DNA of 64,000 bases, taken from NCBI GenBank assembly GCA_033977485.1, contig CM066997.1:73502634-73566633 (forward strand), written 5' to 3'. The notes below the pieces were generated by a model. It was not told where the DNA came from. It saw only the letters and a program-made list of their open reading frames with translations, and did no database searches. Below, in pieces: positions 47,536 through 58,644 of this stretch. Position 1 is the first letter of the stretch. The number at the start of each line of letters is the position of its first letter. Made by a program: the position numbers and the translations under genes. The stretch is from Hydrangea macrophylla (lineage: Eukaryota > Streptophyta > Magnoliopsida > Cornales > Hydrangeaceae).

Positions 47536-48655
47536 GATAAATTAGTTTGTACAAAAAATCACGTAAAATTATATTATTTTTACCCAAAAAAATTCCAGTG
47601 GGGGCACTGTCCCAAAACCCTTTTATAAGCTTCTGGTCCCACTGAACTACACTCCTGGGTCTATGGACACATTGTGTCATTTTAAACTGGAAATAATATG
47701 ATATTCCCACTATACCCTTGCTTATTTTGTAATTGGGTGGAATTTGCACAATTTTCAAACTATAGGGTGTAAATTGCCAAAATTAAAACCATAGGGACCA
47801 AATTGTCACAACCCTTAAACTACAGGTGTGTAATTTGCAATAGTATCAAAGAAGAAGTAAAATTACACGGAAGGAGAAACAAATTAGAGAAATACCAAAT
47901 AAGGACAATCAATTGGAATTTTATTGTTCATGAGCCTTGAGGCTCTTTTATATAATGGTGTAGATAAATTAGTTTGTACAAAAAATCACATAAAATTATA
48001 CTACCTCCATCTCATTTTATGTGTCCATCTTTTCTTTTTGGGATGTCCCAAAATTGTTGTCCACTTTCCTAAATTAGTATGCAAATTTTACTTAGTTCCC
48101 CAAACTACTCTTCCTTGCAATCAACATCAAAACAAAACAAAAAAAGAAAGTGCAATGATTACGGGCAATTGTGGAAAGTAGGTGTAGATTCTTTTTGTCC
48201 CCTTAAATAGTTGGATTCCCCAAGATGGACACATAAAATGAACGGAGGGAGTACTATTTTTTACCCAAAAAAATTCCAGTAGGGGTGCTATCCCAAAACC
48301 CCCGTATAAGCTTCTGGTCCCATTCAACTATACTCCTAGGTCTATGGACACATAGTGTCATTTTGGACTGAAAATAATTTGATATTCCCATTATGCCCTT
48401 GATTATTTTGTAATTGGGTGAATTTTGCACAATTTCCAAACTATATGGTATAAATTGCCAAAATTAAAACCATAGGGACCAAATTGTCACAATCCTTAAA
48501 CTACAGGAGTGTAATGTACAATTTTCCCTAATAGTATAAAAAAGAAGTAAAATTACATTGAAGGAGAAACAAATTAGAGAAATACCAAATAAGGACAATC
48601 AATTGGAATTTTGCTATTCATGAGCCTTTAGGCTCTTTTATATAATGGTATAGAT
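47536..48655. repeat. 427-bp tandem duplication, second copy split by a MITE
   Basis: Copy 1 (47536-47962) and copy 2 (47963-48655, minus a 251-bp insert) share GATAAATTAGTTTGTAC, CTATGGACACAT, ACCATAGGGACCAAATTGTC and a final GAGCCTTNAGGCTC hairpin before TTTTATATAATGG. By eye they are about 90% alike. Non-coding; the hairpin plus AT-rich end might be a transposon terminus. Confidence 0.85.
48001..48251. mobile_element. Stowaway-like MITE (251 bp)
   Basis: Ends CTACCTCCATCTCATTTTAT and ATAAAATGAACGGAGGGAG are inverted repeats, flanked by TA on each side (47999-48000 and 48252-48253). It sits in copy 2 of a tandem duplication; copy 1 shows the empty site. Confidence 0.9.
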
Positions 48656-48787
48656 ATGGGCCAGATAATTCTACTTTTCATTTTTTTAATTTTAAAAATC
48701 TCTCCATATGCACAAACTCTCTCTTATCATATTTTATCTAGCACAAAGGAGCTCTCATTATTGGAGAGTTCATTGGAGCACCCAAAA

Positions 48788-48952
48788 AGTAATGCTACGC
48801 TTTTCAAAGTTTAATCTTAAATCCTGATCCCAAAAGATGTGGTCGTGGGCTCACTGACAATAATGATGGGACCATTTTACATCATCTAATCAAAATTCAA
48901 TGGCTCACTGCCATATCATTTGATATGTAGATTTGTGAAGCATAGCATTACT
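48788..48952. mobile_element. Foldback MITE (165 bp)
   Basis: Terminal AGTAATGCTACGCTT pairs with AAGCATAGCATTACT. The arms hold GGGCTCACTGACA and TGGCTCACTGCCA on the same strand. Non-coding. Confidence 0.7.
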
Positions 48953-48998
48953 CTCATGAAAATTATGTTGGTTGAAGAACAATTAAGAAAAGAATTGA

Positions 48999-49133
48999 TT
49001 TTTGCTCATCCAACTCTCTAATTGGTTGATGCAGTGGGACGTAGAATTAAATAATGATTAATTTATAGTAAAAGTCATGGGTCCCACTGTATATTAGTCA
49101 ATGGAAAAGTTTGGTGAGCAATTTAGGGTGATC
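48999..49133. mobile_element. Diverged relative of the MITE at 54149
   Basis: TTTTTGCTCATCCAACTC...ATGCAGTGGGAC on the left, and GGGTCCCACTGTAT...GGTGAGCAA on the right, follow the same plan as 54149-54325 but with many changes. Confidence 0.55.
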
Positions 49134-50477
49134 AAAACTGCACTCTGAAAAAAAATGTGTATCAATAAGTCCATGAATCTATATTGGACAAAAATACGTA
49201 CCCCAGATTAATACCCTGTATACACACCATAGAAAATTAAATAAAGACATTGAAGAATTTGATGATATGCTTGAAGAAGTACAAATTTCGGAATTGGAAG
49301 GAATTTGAATTTTTTTTTTTAAAAGATACACTTCTTAGGATGTGAAATGTTTAAACCAAACCATTTTTCGTTGCAAAATAAATTTTTTTGTATTTTACTT
49401 AGGATGAATTATATATAAGGACAGTTTATGATAATTATGTTGGTTTAAGATTAATTATAAAAAAAAACAAGTTATGACCCCGCGCAGATGGGTTCCTTAT
49501 GAAACAAAAAAAAACATTATGCCATTAAAAAAAATAGAAGTAAATGACGAAAATAAAGGAAAAGAAATAAAGTTCCATATTCATTGACATGTAAATCATG
49601 AACCATACCGGCATAAAAATGATGACCGTTATTTTGTGACATTAATCAACCTAATGAATGAAAAAATAGTTGGATGTAATTGGTTTGTTTTGTAGTCGTC
49701 TTCTATTTGTCTATAATATTATAAATGAGTATAATTACTTTCTGTCATACAATGTGACCACTCACAGTTTGTCAGATTTATTTTTTATTTTAATTATTAT
49801 TATTTGTATAGTGTGAGATTTATTGGTTATTTTATGTTATATCAGTTTATAAAATTAACTTGTCTTTGTCACTATTTACGGTTGCTATTGTATATGATCT
49901 TGTTCAAGTACTCTACTTAACTCAAAATATCCAAATGGCACTGTAATCATACTCGCAAAATTAGTGCATAAACTTTCAAACTTATTTGGATATAATAAAA
50001 AAAACATTGCTAGGTTTCAGTCTTCTATTCCAAGTCTTCTTCACCAATCTCCTTCAAAAGAAACCACGCATGAGATTTATCCAACTCAAGAGAAAAAGAA
50101 AAACAAAAAACAAAAACAAAACCATATGTACAAATATTAACAGATGAGTTTCAAATATCTCATATTACAAAATTGATTTTTCATATTGTAACTTATCACT
50201 CAGGTAGTTCATGGATAGGATTCTAATTTGAATGTTGTTAACCATTTATATTGATCATTTGATTTTACATCTTATAAAAATTGAATATTTGTATATCAAT
50301 TTAACATACCAAAATATGTGAAAATAATAAAAATTCAAAAAAAAATGACACGTGGCAGAAGCTAAAGATTCTCCATTTTTGTCATCAGTACATAGAAATT
50401 AAACCCAAAATGTGTATCAATATATGTGTGTGATAGCAAGTATACAAAGAGAGATAAATGTAATTACCGTAATGATG
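49134..50477. other. AT-rich intergenic stretch, no gene seen
   Basis: No long frame on either strand, many A and T runs. At 50346-50361 a CACGTGGCAGAAGCT string occurs that also appears near 56452. Confidence 0.55.
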
Positions 50478-50482
50478 CCTAT

Positions 50483-50979
50483 TGATGATGCCAAAAATTG
50501 GTAACAGTAAAGTAAAGCAATTTAGGAGAGAGGGAGAGAGAGTGAGAGACTATTTTTTGTATGTGATTCGGCCCTGTTAATGAAGGTACCTACGTCCACG
50601 GGTGTGTCTGAGCACGTTCACTAGCAGATCACCGGCGGGCCTGGTGAGCCAACAAAGAGGGGCGGCACTACCAGTAATACCGGCCGGGTGTATGCGTATA
50701 ATGGTGAATTATAGAGGCACTGTGTAGACTACAGAATTGGCCGCCCCCTCAATGGGGGGTGAGTGGTCTCTTTTATAGATGCAAGAGACCTACTCATACA
50801 TGGATAAGGAAATATAATCCTATTAGGGTGTGATTGACACCAATCAAGTAAGCTTCCTAATTGTATTAGGATTGATTGACATTAATTGTGGGAGTTTCCC
50901 AATTGGATTAGGAAATAGATGCACTTTCCATTAGTCTTCTAGCTTGAGTAGGAAACTGCCCATAATTTTGGGCGTATCA
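50483..50979 (-). repeat. Short gypsy element, 3' LTR (minus orientation)
   Basis: 497 bp; shares with the LTR at 57465 the blocks AGATCACCGGCGGGCCTGG, CACTACCAGTAATACCGGCC and CTTTTATAGATGCAAGAG. Confidence 0.93.
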
Positions 50980-52073
50980 GCTGCCCCCCATTTCCAAGAT
51001 TGGTCAGATGCTATATCGGGGCAAGTTTGGAAATCAGTTTGATGTTACTTGCCACTGTCTGAGTACTTGTAGAAGCTGCCTCGGGGCTTTTGAGCCTGAT
51101 GAGTACTCGGGAACTGACTGAGAGGTGAGACCCAGCCTAGCTCGGGACCTTTAGTTGCTCGGGAACTGACCGGGAGTTGAGACCCGGCCTAATCCGGAGT
51201 CTTTGAATGCTCGGGAAGTGACCGAGAGTTGAGACTCGGCCTACTTCGGAGTCTTTTTTGCTTGAGTTAGCTCCCAGGATGGTTATCTTCTGCCCGTAAA
51301 CCTTCGTCAAGGCTGTGGGTAGAAGGATTTTACCATGTTGGACAAGCCGACCTAAAGCGCATTGCTCTAGGGTCCTTTATACTGTTAACTCCCCAGGATG
51401 GTTGTCTTCTGCCCGGCCAGCCTTCGTCAAGACTGTTGGGAGAAGAGCTTGACCATGTTGGTGGAGCCGACCTAAATCACGTTGCTTTAGGGTCCTTTTA
51501 CTCCTCTATCGTCGGCCAACCTAAGAGATTTTAGTCACCTCTATCGTCGGTCTGGACCTAAGTAGAGTTAATGTCTCTGAGTACTGTAGGTGCTCGGGTT
51601 GTCCAAGATTTTGACTTGGTTATCCGCGAGGCCTGTAAATACCCGGTGTGATTACCTGTTTAGTTCACTGCGCCATCTTGCCCCCCAAGCTTTCGCTAAG
51701 ACGAGGGTCTTACAGAGGCTATGATCTGTAGGTAACCGACCTGGAACATGGTGGTTGCAGGGTCTTTTGAAGCTTGCCATCATCAGCCACCTAGGAGGTT
51801 TGCCTCCATCGTCGGCTGGACCTAAGCGAAGCCGGTGCCTCGGGCGTGACCCCGAGGTCTTTGGTGCCTGGGTTCGGAGCCCGAGGTCTTTTAGCGCCTA
51901 AGTTCGGAGCTCGAGGTCTTTTTAGTGCCTCGGGGTTAGGCCCGAGGTCTTTGGATGAGCTCTCTGACAATCGGTGGTGCCTCACGTAGTGATCAGGCAA
52001 GTATCGTTGTAGTCGGGCTCATCTAGAATGATGGAGACAGGGGGTCGGATCAGGATCGTCGGGCTCCTAATTT
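50980..52073 (-). repeat. Short gypsy element, GC-rich repetitive 3' region
   Basis: Non-coding. It holds three 52-bp tandem units at 51106-51262 (each starting CTCGGGAA), a roughly 119-bp tandem duplication at about 51265-51500 (CCAGGATGGTT...CCATGTTGG...GCCGACCTAAA), and four hairpin units of the CCTCGGG...CCCGAGG type at 51834-51955. The same kinds of repeat occur at 63310-63842 in the larger element. Confidence 0.8.
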
Positions 52074-53453
52074 TTATGTGCTGAAGGCAAAGCCGGAACT
52101 GCTTGATCCTGACCGATGTGAACTGGAGGTTGGGTCGGGACTGCCGAACCATGCCTGTTGTGAGCTGGAGATCCGGTCGGGGCTGCCTGACCCGGACTGC
52201 TGTGAACCGGTGGTCGGATCGGGATTGCCGGACTCAGACCTCTGTGAACTGGAAGAACTGTAAGAACTCCCGGGCTGATTTCGCTTTCGCTTACTTCTGG
52301 AAGACTCGTTGCTTTCTTGCCCGGTGTATTTGGTCTTCAGAAACTCTTCAGTGTCAATATACTTTCCAACCCTCTCAGAGAGCTCAACCAAAGTTTCCGG
52401 TCGGTTTCTGTGGAACGACGCGGCGCACTTGGTGTGTTGAACTCCCGAGCAGAAGGCTATGATGGCGATTGTCTCGTTCAAATTGCGGATTTGAAGCTTC
52501 TGTTAGTTGAACCGGTCGGTGAACTCCTTAAGGGACTCATTATTCCGTTGTCTGACTGTTAGTATTTGCATGTCTGGCTTTGGCCGCTCATGCATACCGG
52601 CGAACTGGTTGATGAACTGCTTGCTGAGTTGTTTGAAACTGCAGACCGACCGGGGCTCCAAGGAGTAGAACCACTGCATGGCTGGGCCTTTCAAAGTGCT
52701 GGGGAAGGCTAGGCAGTGTAGCTCATCGGAGTTGGTGGCTAGGGCCATATGAGCCTTATAGGTTCGGACGTGGTCGATCGGGCTTCCCGAGCCGTTGTAT
52801 GAATCTAGCCGAGGCTGCTTGAATTTGCGCGGGATAGAGAACCTCGTGATCTGGCTGGAGAATGGTGACTCTGTCTCGGTATTGGCTTGATTCGGAACAC
52901 AGTTTTGACCAAGCTTTTTGGCCACTCTGTCGATCTGTTTCTTCAAGTCCTTGATTCGGGCTTCCACTCCTTCCCGACCGGTATCTGAGGAGCTGGTCGG
53001 GTTGGTGGAAGAGGCTTCTTCATGGCAGGGTGTTGTCCTCTGGGATCGGGCTCGGCTATGACTCCGGGTAACCGTTCGTCTAGGGACGACTTGGCTCTTG
53101 ACCGAGTGACTCTGGACTGATTCCCGGGCCATACGCTCCTGCCTTTCCTCTCGGGCAGCACGCCCACTGTTGATGTCTCTGGCATCCTCAACATGGGACA
53201 GGTTGGCTCGGGTCCGTTGTCGGGTCAAGATCGGTTCTCGACCGTACGCAATGTTCCCGGGTCATTTCCCGGCCACTGGAGGATTGCTTTGCTGGGCTAG
53301 CAGTGCTTCGATCTGTTGCTGGATTTGACGCTGGCCCTCTAAGAGTTGTGTGAGGGTTGCAGTGATTTGCTCATATGTCGGGACTGCTGCAGTCGACGCC
53401 GGGGCCGAAGGAACATCCCGGTCGGACTGCTGCGCAGCCTTCTTTGGTGGCAT
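52074..53453 (-). pseudogene. Gypsy gag with two in-frame stops (460 codons)
   Basis: One reading phase on the minus strand from the ATG at 53453 (MPPKKAAQQSDRDVPS) to 52074, broken only by TGA at 53262-53264 and TAA at 52503-52505. A coiled-coil-like QIQQQIEALLAQQ segment is followed by an acidic/basic linker, then the Retrotrans_gag core (PRLDSYNGSGSPIDHVRTY, MQWFYSLEPRSVCSFKQLSKQF, QRNNESLKEFTDRF). The tail is serine- and proline-rich. No zinc knuckle was seen. Both stops could arise from single C-to-T changes, so decay is recent. Confidence 0.88.
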
Positions 53454-53514
53454 ATTGATCAGTCAAGAATTTGTTGATGAGAAGAATTGTCGTTTCCCAC
53501 AGACGGCGCCAAGC

Positions 53515-54011
53515 TGATGATGCCAAAAATTGGTAACAGTAAAGTAAAGCAATTTAGGAGAGAGGGAGAGAGAGTGAGAGACTATTTTTTGTATGTGGTT
53601 CGGCCCTGTTAATGAAGGTACCTACGTCCACGGGTGTGTCTGAGCACGTTCACTAGCAGATCACCGGCGGGCCTGGTGAGCCAACAAAGAGGGGCGGCAC
53701 TACCAGTAATACCGGCCGGGTGTATGCGTATAATGGTGAATTATAGAGGCGCTGTGTAGACTACAGAATTGGCCGCCCCCTCAATGGGGGGTGAGTGGTC
53801 TCTTTTATAGATGCAAGAGACCTACTCATACATGGATAAGGAAATATAATCCTATTAGGGTGTGATTGACACCAATCAAGTAAGCTTCCTAATTGTATTA
53901 TGATTGATTGACATTAATTGTGAAAGTTTCCCAATTAGATTAGGAAATAGATGCACTTTCCATTAGTCTTCTAGCTTGAGTAGGAAACTGCCCGTAATTT
54001 TGGGCGTATCA
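53515..54011 (-). repeat. Short gypsy element, 5' LTR (minus orientation)
   Basis: 497 bp, differs from the other LTR at about seven positions. Preceded (plus strand) by the primer-binding region. Confidence 0.93.
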
Positions 54012-54148
54012 CCTATTATTGTGTTTAGATGGTTAAATTAACCCACAGTCAATTTGCCATTACACCATTTGTTTGGAAATATCTTCATTATGTCACCCAG
54101 CAGAAAAAAAATAAAAAAATCTATTCGTTGCGGTTTTTTTTTAGAGCA

Positions 54149-54325
54149 TTTTTGCTCACCCAAAATTTGGTACACCAATGCTCACCCAAGCATCCCATTG
54201 GCCAATGCAGTGGGGCCCAGAATTAAATAAATGTTGTTTAATATTGTTTATTCCTGGGCCCCACTGCATTGGCCAATGGGATGCTTGGGTGAGCATTGGT
54301 GTACCAAATTTTGGGTGAGCAAAAG
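54149..54325. mobile_element. Near-perfect hairpin MITE (about 177 bp)
   Basis: Arms such as GCTCACCCAAAATTTGGTAC and ATTGGCCAATGCAGTGGGGC reappear inverted as GTACCAAATTTTGGGTGAGC and GCCCCACTGCATTGGCCAAT. The short loop is AT-rich. Few mismatches suggest recent origin. Confidence 0.88.
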
Positions 54326-54896
54326 TAATTTCGTTTTTTTTTTTGCCGACAAAACACCATCTCCATGTTACCATTAGTTGCCATCATTGCCTTCTCCTTA
54401 TTGGAGTGTCAAAGAACACCATCTCCATGTGTATTCTTCAATTTGTCTATGTTGAAGTAACTATCTCTGTTGCATCTAAAACACCCAAGCTCCGCCTGAA
54501 AAATAGAAAAACATATTTTAAAATATTTTAAAAGGAGATGAACAAAAGAACTTTGAATGGTGCACTACAATGAAATTGGTAAGTGTGGAAAAATAAGAAC
54601 TCTGGCATAAAAATAGATGGAATATATAAATGTAAAGGTGTCAAAAGAGAATACAACCACTATTTATATCAGTTTTAGATATGCCAAAACATGACATTGA
54701 ATTTTGATGATTATCTTATTTAATGGTATAACTAACGTAAACTTTTTTTTGAAATTTAAATGTTATCTAGATTTAGGGGAGTGAGAAACGTATGTATTGG
54801 AATTAGGAGAGAGATGGATGGGAGAGAAACGTATGGGTGAGTTAATCATGCAATTTTTAGTTCTAAACTTTAAATTTCATATATTGTTCATATGTA
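54326..54896. other. AT-rich intergenic stretch, no gene seen
   Basis: Contains a duplicated CACCATCTCCATGT phrase (54355 and 54417) and no supported gene. Confidence 0.5.
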
Positions 54897-55301
54897 AGGG
54901 GTGTAAACGAGATGAGCCGCTCAATAAAGGCTCGAAGCTCGGCTCGATAAAGGCTAGGCTCGGCTCGCTCATTTGAGCTCGTGAACATGATTGATTAAGG
55001 CTCGTGAGCAGGCTCGTGAAAAAGCTCGTTTAGGCTTGATAAAGAGCTTGTATAGTGACTTTTATAAATAAATGAATTATAAAACTATATAATTTTTGCA
55101 AAAATATGACACATTTCATAAACAAGTTTGATAAAGGATTGTTTGATTATTAAACTATATATAGTTTAAAAGAGCGCGCGAAAAAGCTCACGAGAAAGCT
55201 TGCGAACACTAGAACGCTCGGCTCGTTTGAGCTCCTGAGCAAGCTCGCGAGCTCGTGAGAAAGCTCGCGACCAGGCTCGGCTCGGCTCGTATACACCCCT
55301 A
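54897..55301. mobile_element. MITE rich in GCTCG/CGAGC motifs (about 405 bp)
   Basis: Ends GGGGTGTAAACGAG and CTCGTATACACCCC form an inverted repeat. The arms are packed with GGCTCG and CTCGTGAG motifs in both orientations around an AT-rich centre. This end type is widespread in plants (from memory). Confidence 0.75.
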
Positions 55302-55466
55302 ATAATATTTTTAATTTATTGTAACTATAAGTATACAAATTAAAATAAGTGTATTTTTTTTAGAATGTGACACGTGGTATAGCTAAAACTTTTTGTTTTC
55401 ATATAGATTTATTAGATATATATTAGATATATACGGTCATGCTCTTAAGTGATCTAGGTGAGTCAC

Positions 55467-55585
55467 TCGAGTGAATTACCTAGTGAATTACCATTTAAGC
55501 CTAACAGAACCCGCGGGTCAGCGGGGTAGCCCGCGAGTTCTTTAATTTAGACTTAAAAACCAGTTCACTGGGTAAGTTCACTCGA
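55467..55585. mobile_element. Foldback MITE core (about 119 bp)
   Basis: TCGAGTGAATTACCTAGTGA on the left pairs with TCACTGGGTAAGTTCACTCGA on the right; the inner CCCGCGGG and CCCGCGAG also pair. The outer edges are unclear. Confidence 0.65.
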
Positions 55586-56629
55586 CCCAATCAACAAAAG
55601 TGCCTCTCCGTAGATATATATATATATATATTAGACTTGTGAAAAACAATGAGATTAATTGTACAAGCTGCATGAATTTGTTTTCATGTTGACCTTATTT
55701 AAATTGGGTTTCTTCTTTAGTTGCATTGAGATAATTTTCACATGTTAGATATGCTTGTGCTTGTGCTTGTGCTTGTGCTTGTTATTTTTTATTTCATATT
55801 TTTGGTCAAAAGTGTTTTACTTGCCTTTAATAGATGCTACGGAGTAACAACTAACGCATAATGATAGGCATCGAAATCACTCCCACAACCACTAATTTAA
55901 CCAAATTGTGTGCGTGAGTGTAAGAGAGAAAGATAGAGAAGCTGCCACACAGGTGCTGATGTGGCAAAATGAATTGTTTTTGTTTTCATACCTGTGCAAT
56001 CCAAGGATCTAATACTTTTAAAAGAATTCGTAGAATCCTTAGTTTTGCATGTAAAAATAATTGTGAATTGGTTATATAAAATGCCAATGAATTCTTTGTA
56101 AAAGGTCAAGAAAAAAAAAGAAAGAAGAATATTGAACCTTAAAATTGGAGCAATACAAAAACATGAAGAATAAACTTTTCAAATCCCATAATTGCATAGA
56201 AAATCAAAAAAATTGGCATTCGCCAAATTGAAATGTCTAAGATATTTATTTCATGCCATATCCTACAAATATGTTTGAAAAAAAATATATATAAAATGAC
56301 ATTAATCTATATGTACATAACATATACATATAGATATGTGTGTGTATTTTTCATTTAAATTTCATTAGCATTAATCTCAAATTATTATTGATATTAATTG
56401 CAATTTGGAGACAGAGAGATAGAGAGAAAGAAAGGGAGAGAGGAAGGAGTGTCACGTGGCAGAAGCTTGGACTTTTATTTTCATATATCTATATTGGATA
56501 ATATTTGGGGCACAAATAAATCTCACTAACAATTACACCCACTCTATCACTCTCCTAGTGGCACTGTGGAGTCCGCAGCATTGTTGAATACCCAACACTG
56601 ACACTAATAGACTCTAAACACACCATAGA
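55586..56629. other. AT-rich intergenic stretch, no gene seen
   Basis: Contains a TA microsatellite (about 55615-55630), a short GCTTGT tandem (about 55752-55780) and a TCACGTGGCAGAAGCT string at 56452. No supported gene. Confidence 0.5.
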
Positions 56630-56630
56630 A

Positions 56631-56631
56631 A

Positions 56632-56672
<41 letters not shown>

Positions 56673-56694
56673 GCACGCACACACACACACACAC
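56631..56694. repeat. (CT)n(CA)n microsatellite
   Basis: Compound dinucleotide repeat with a GCACGCA interruption. Confidence 0.95.
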
Positions 56695-57464
56695 CACGAT
56701 TCTCTCTTTTCTCATCAGTGATAAGAAGCCCTGGGTCAAAGATAAAGCAACAACAATCAACATTCAATTATATATATCTTCTATAGATCTGATCTACCAA
56801 TAGACGGAGCCATATTACCGGTTTCTAGATCCGTCTTTCAAAGAGGAGATGGTGTCTTATTTTTGCAATTTTATGTTGGTTTGCTTGATTTTGTTGTTTT
56901 ATCTATCGTTGTTTTCCCCTTTGTTCGGGGGGATGTTTAAGTTTTTCATGATTGGGTTTCTAGATCCGTCTTTCAAAGAGGAGATGGAGTTTTTTTTTTC
57001 TTCAGAAAACTAAATTTAATTAAGTGGTAAAGAGTGGGAATAGTTTTGGACACTTAGATGATGACAACATCAAAGGATATATTTAATTTAGAGAGAGGGT
57101 TATAAAGACAGGTAGAGAAATGCATAAAGTCGAAAAATTGGGGAGAGTTTCAAATTTATAAAAACGTAAAATTAAGAAAGTAGTGAATTAAGTAGCGAAG
57201 AGTTGGAACAATTTTGGTCCAACAAAATGACAAACATTAAGGACCCAATGTGTCCAAGTCAAAAAGCAATTCCATCTATATATTATGTAGATTTATATTG
57301 TGTATTTGTTTTAATTGACAATATGCGTGTAAGTCTCCAAATTTTAGAAATCTGTATAAACATCCAAAATGTACTTAAATGCTGAAGGACAATTAGTCAA
57401 ATTATTATTATAATTATTATTATCAATTTTTTTTTAAAAAAAAAATATATATATATATAGGTGT
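56695..57464. other. Possible gene leader remnant with a 34-bp direct repeat
   Basis: CT-rich sequence, then two copies of a segment starting GGTTTCTAGATCCGTCTTTC and ending GAGGAGATGG, 138 bp apart (56819 and 56957). The look is that of a plant transcript leader, but no coding region follows before the retroelement at 57465. Uncertain. Confidence 0.35.
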
Positions 57465-58122
57465 TGATGATGTCGAAAATTGGTAAGTAAGATTTGGACA
57501 GAAAGTTGGGCGATAAAAGATTTGTATGTGGTTCGGTCCCGTTATCAAGGTGACCTACGTCCACGGTTGCGTCTACGCGCTCTCACTAACAGATCACCGG
57601 CGGGCCTGGTGAGCCAACAGAGATGGGCGGCACTACCAGTAATACCGGCCGGGTGTATGCGTGTAGGTGGTGAGTTCTCTAGTATGTGCTTGTATGCTTA
57701 GAGAAGTGATTTCCCGATCCCCTTAGAGAGGGTAGGTGGGCTCTTTTATAGATGCAAGAGTCCACCTTTACATGGTGATGAGTTGATTAGATTTAGGAAA
57801 GTAAATCTAATCATAATAGATTTAGAAAAGTAAATCTAATCATAATAAATGTACTCAATTCTAGGAGGGCTTCCTAAATGGTTTAGGAATCTGCTCATTC
57901 TTCCTTAATAGAATTCTGATCACATAAGGAAGCTGCCTGGCAAGTTCCCGAGCTACGCCTCCTAGAAAGTCGCCGCACCTCACGCCCGGGCAGTTCATCT
58001 ACCCCGAGCGGTTACCTTTGGTGACCTTTGGGGTGTGGGCCCCCAAGCTCTCGTCCCGGGTAGTCCGGGTCATTCTGCTGACGTGGCGGTTGGGCCTTAG
58101 CAGAATATTTCTGAACGTATCA
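57465..58122 (-). repeat. Large gypsy element, 3' LTR (658 bp)
   Basis: Related to the 497-bp LTRs of the short gypsy element and to the scrap at 3355-3723. Left flank GGTGT would be one half of a target duplication. Confidence 0.88.
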
Positions 58123-58300
58123 GCTGCCCCCCATTTTCGAAGTTGATGTGATGTCTCATTGGACGAAATTTGAAAATCGAGGATGTCTCCAAGATACCGC
58201 TCGGGGACACACCGGGTCTCAATTCGGAACGGGACTGGTTGGGGTGGTCCGTCGGGGTACCGACCGAGCGGTGACCAGGCGGGCCCTGGACCCCAGATGC

Positions 58301-58516
58301 CACGTGTCCACCGACTACTGGCCCTGGTTAGGATCCAACGACCCCAGTGCGGAAGTAACCGAATTGCTCGTGTGGCAACTGAACCATCATGTCATGCATT
58401 CAATGCCCACGTCTTTCGAGGCGACGACCCATGTGTCCGAAGTGACGGTTCCGGCGGGAGAGCGTATGAGCCGTCCGATTAGTTTCGATCTGAGCCGTCC
58501 ATGATGCCTATATAAG
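58301..58516 (+). promoter_or_regulatory. Promoter of antisense gene A (G-box and TATA)
   Basis: CACGTG at 58301-58306 and TATATAAG at 58509-58516, 208 bp apart. Shared blocks with the gene B promoter include GCCACGTG, AGGATCCAACGA, GTAACCGAA and GCCGTCCA. Confidence 0.65.
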
Positions 58517-58644
58517 GAGCACCTGTTCATTCCATATCTCACTGCAGATTGACAACTGAATCTACCGAGCGGTTTTCGAAAGCCAAGCGCTCCCGAGCTC
58601 CCTTTCCTTTGCTTTTACTACCCATACCCTTTTTTTTTTTTTCG

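Larger units (their letters stand above)
50483..54011 (-). mobile_element. Short gypsy element on the minus strand, gag only (3529 bp)
   Basis: LTRs 50483-50979 and 53515-54011 (497 bp each, TGATGATGCC to GGGCGTATCA) with a perfect CCTAT duplication (50478-50482 and 54012-54016). On the minus strand the primer-binding site TTGGCGCCGTCTGTGGGAA follows the LTR at 53515, and a polypurine tract AAATGGGGGGCAGC adjoins the other LTR. The interior holds one gag gene and about 1.1 kb of GC-rich repeats; no protease, reverse transcriptase, RNase H or integrase. LTRs differ at about seven sites by eye (1.4%). It is related to the large element at 57465. Confidence 0.93.

Noticed and set aside
54895..55338. 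62-codon frame with Arg/Leu/Ser-rich peptide
   Set aside because: Falls on the GCTCG-rich MITE arm.
58148..58504. 118- and 99-codon frames before antisense gene A
   Set aside because: Lie on the conserved promoter module; the equivalent stretch before gene B is not open in the same way.
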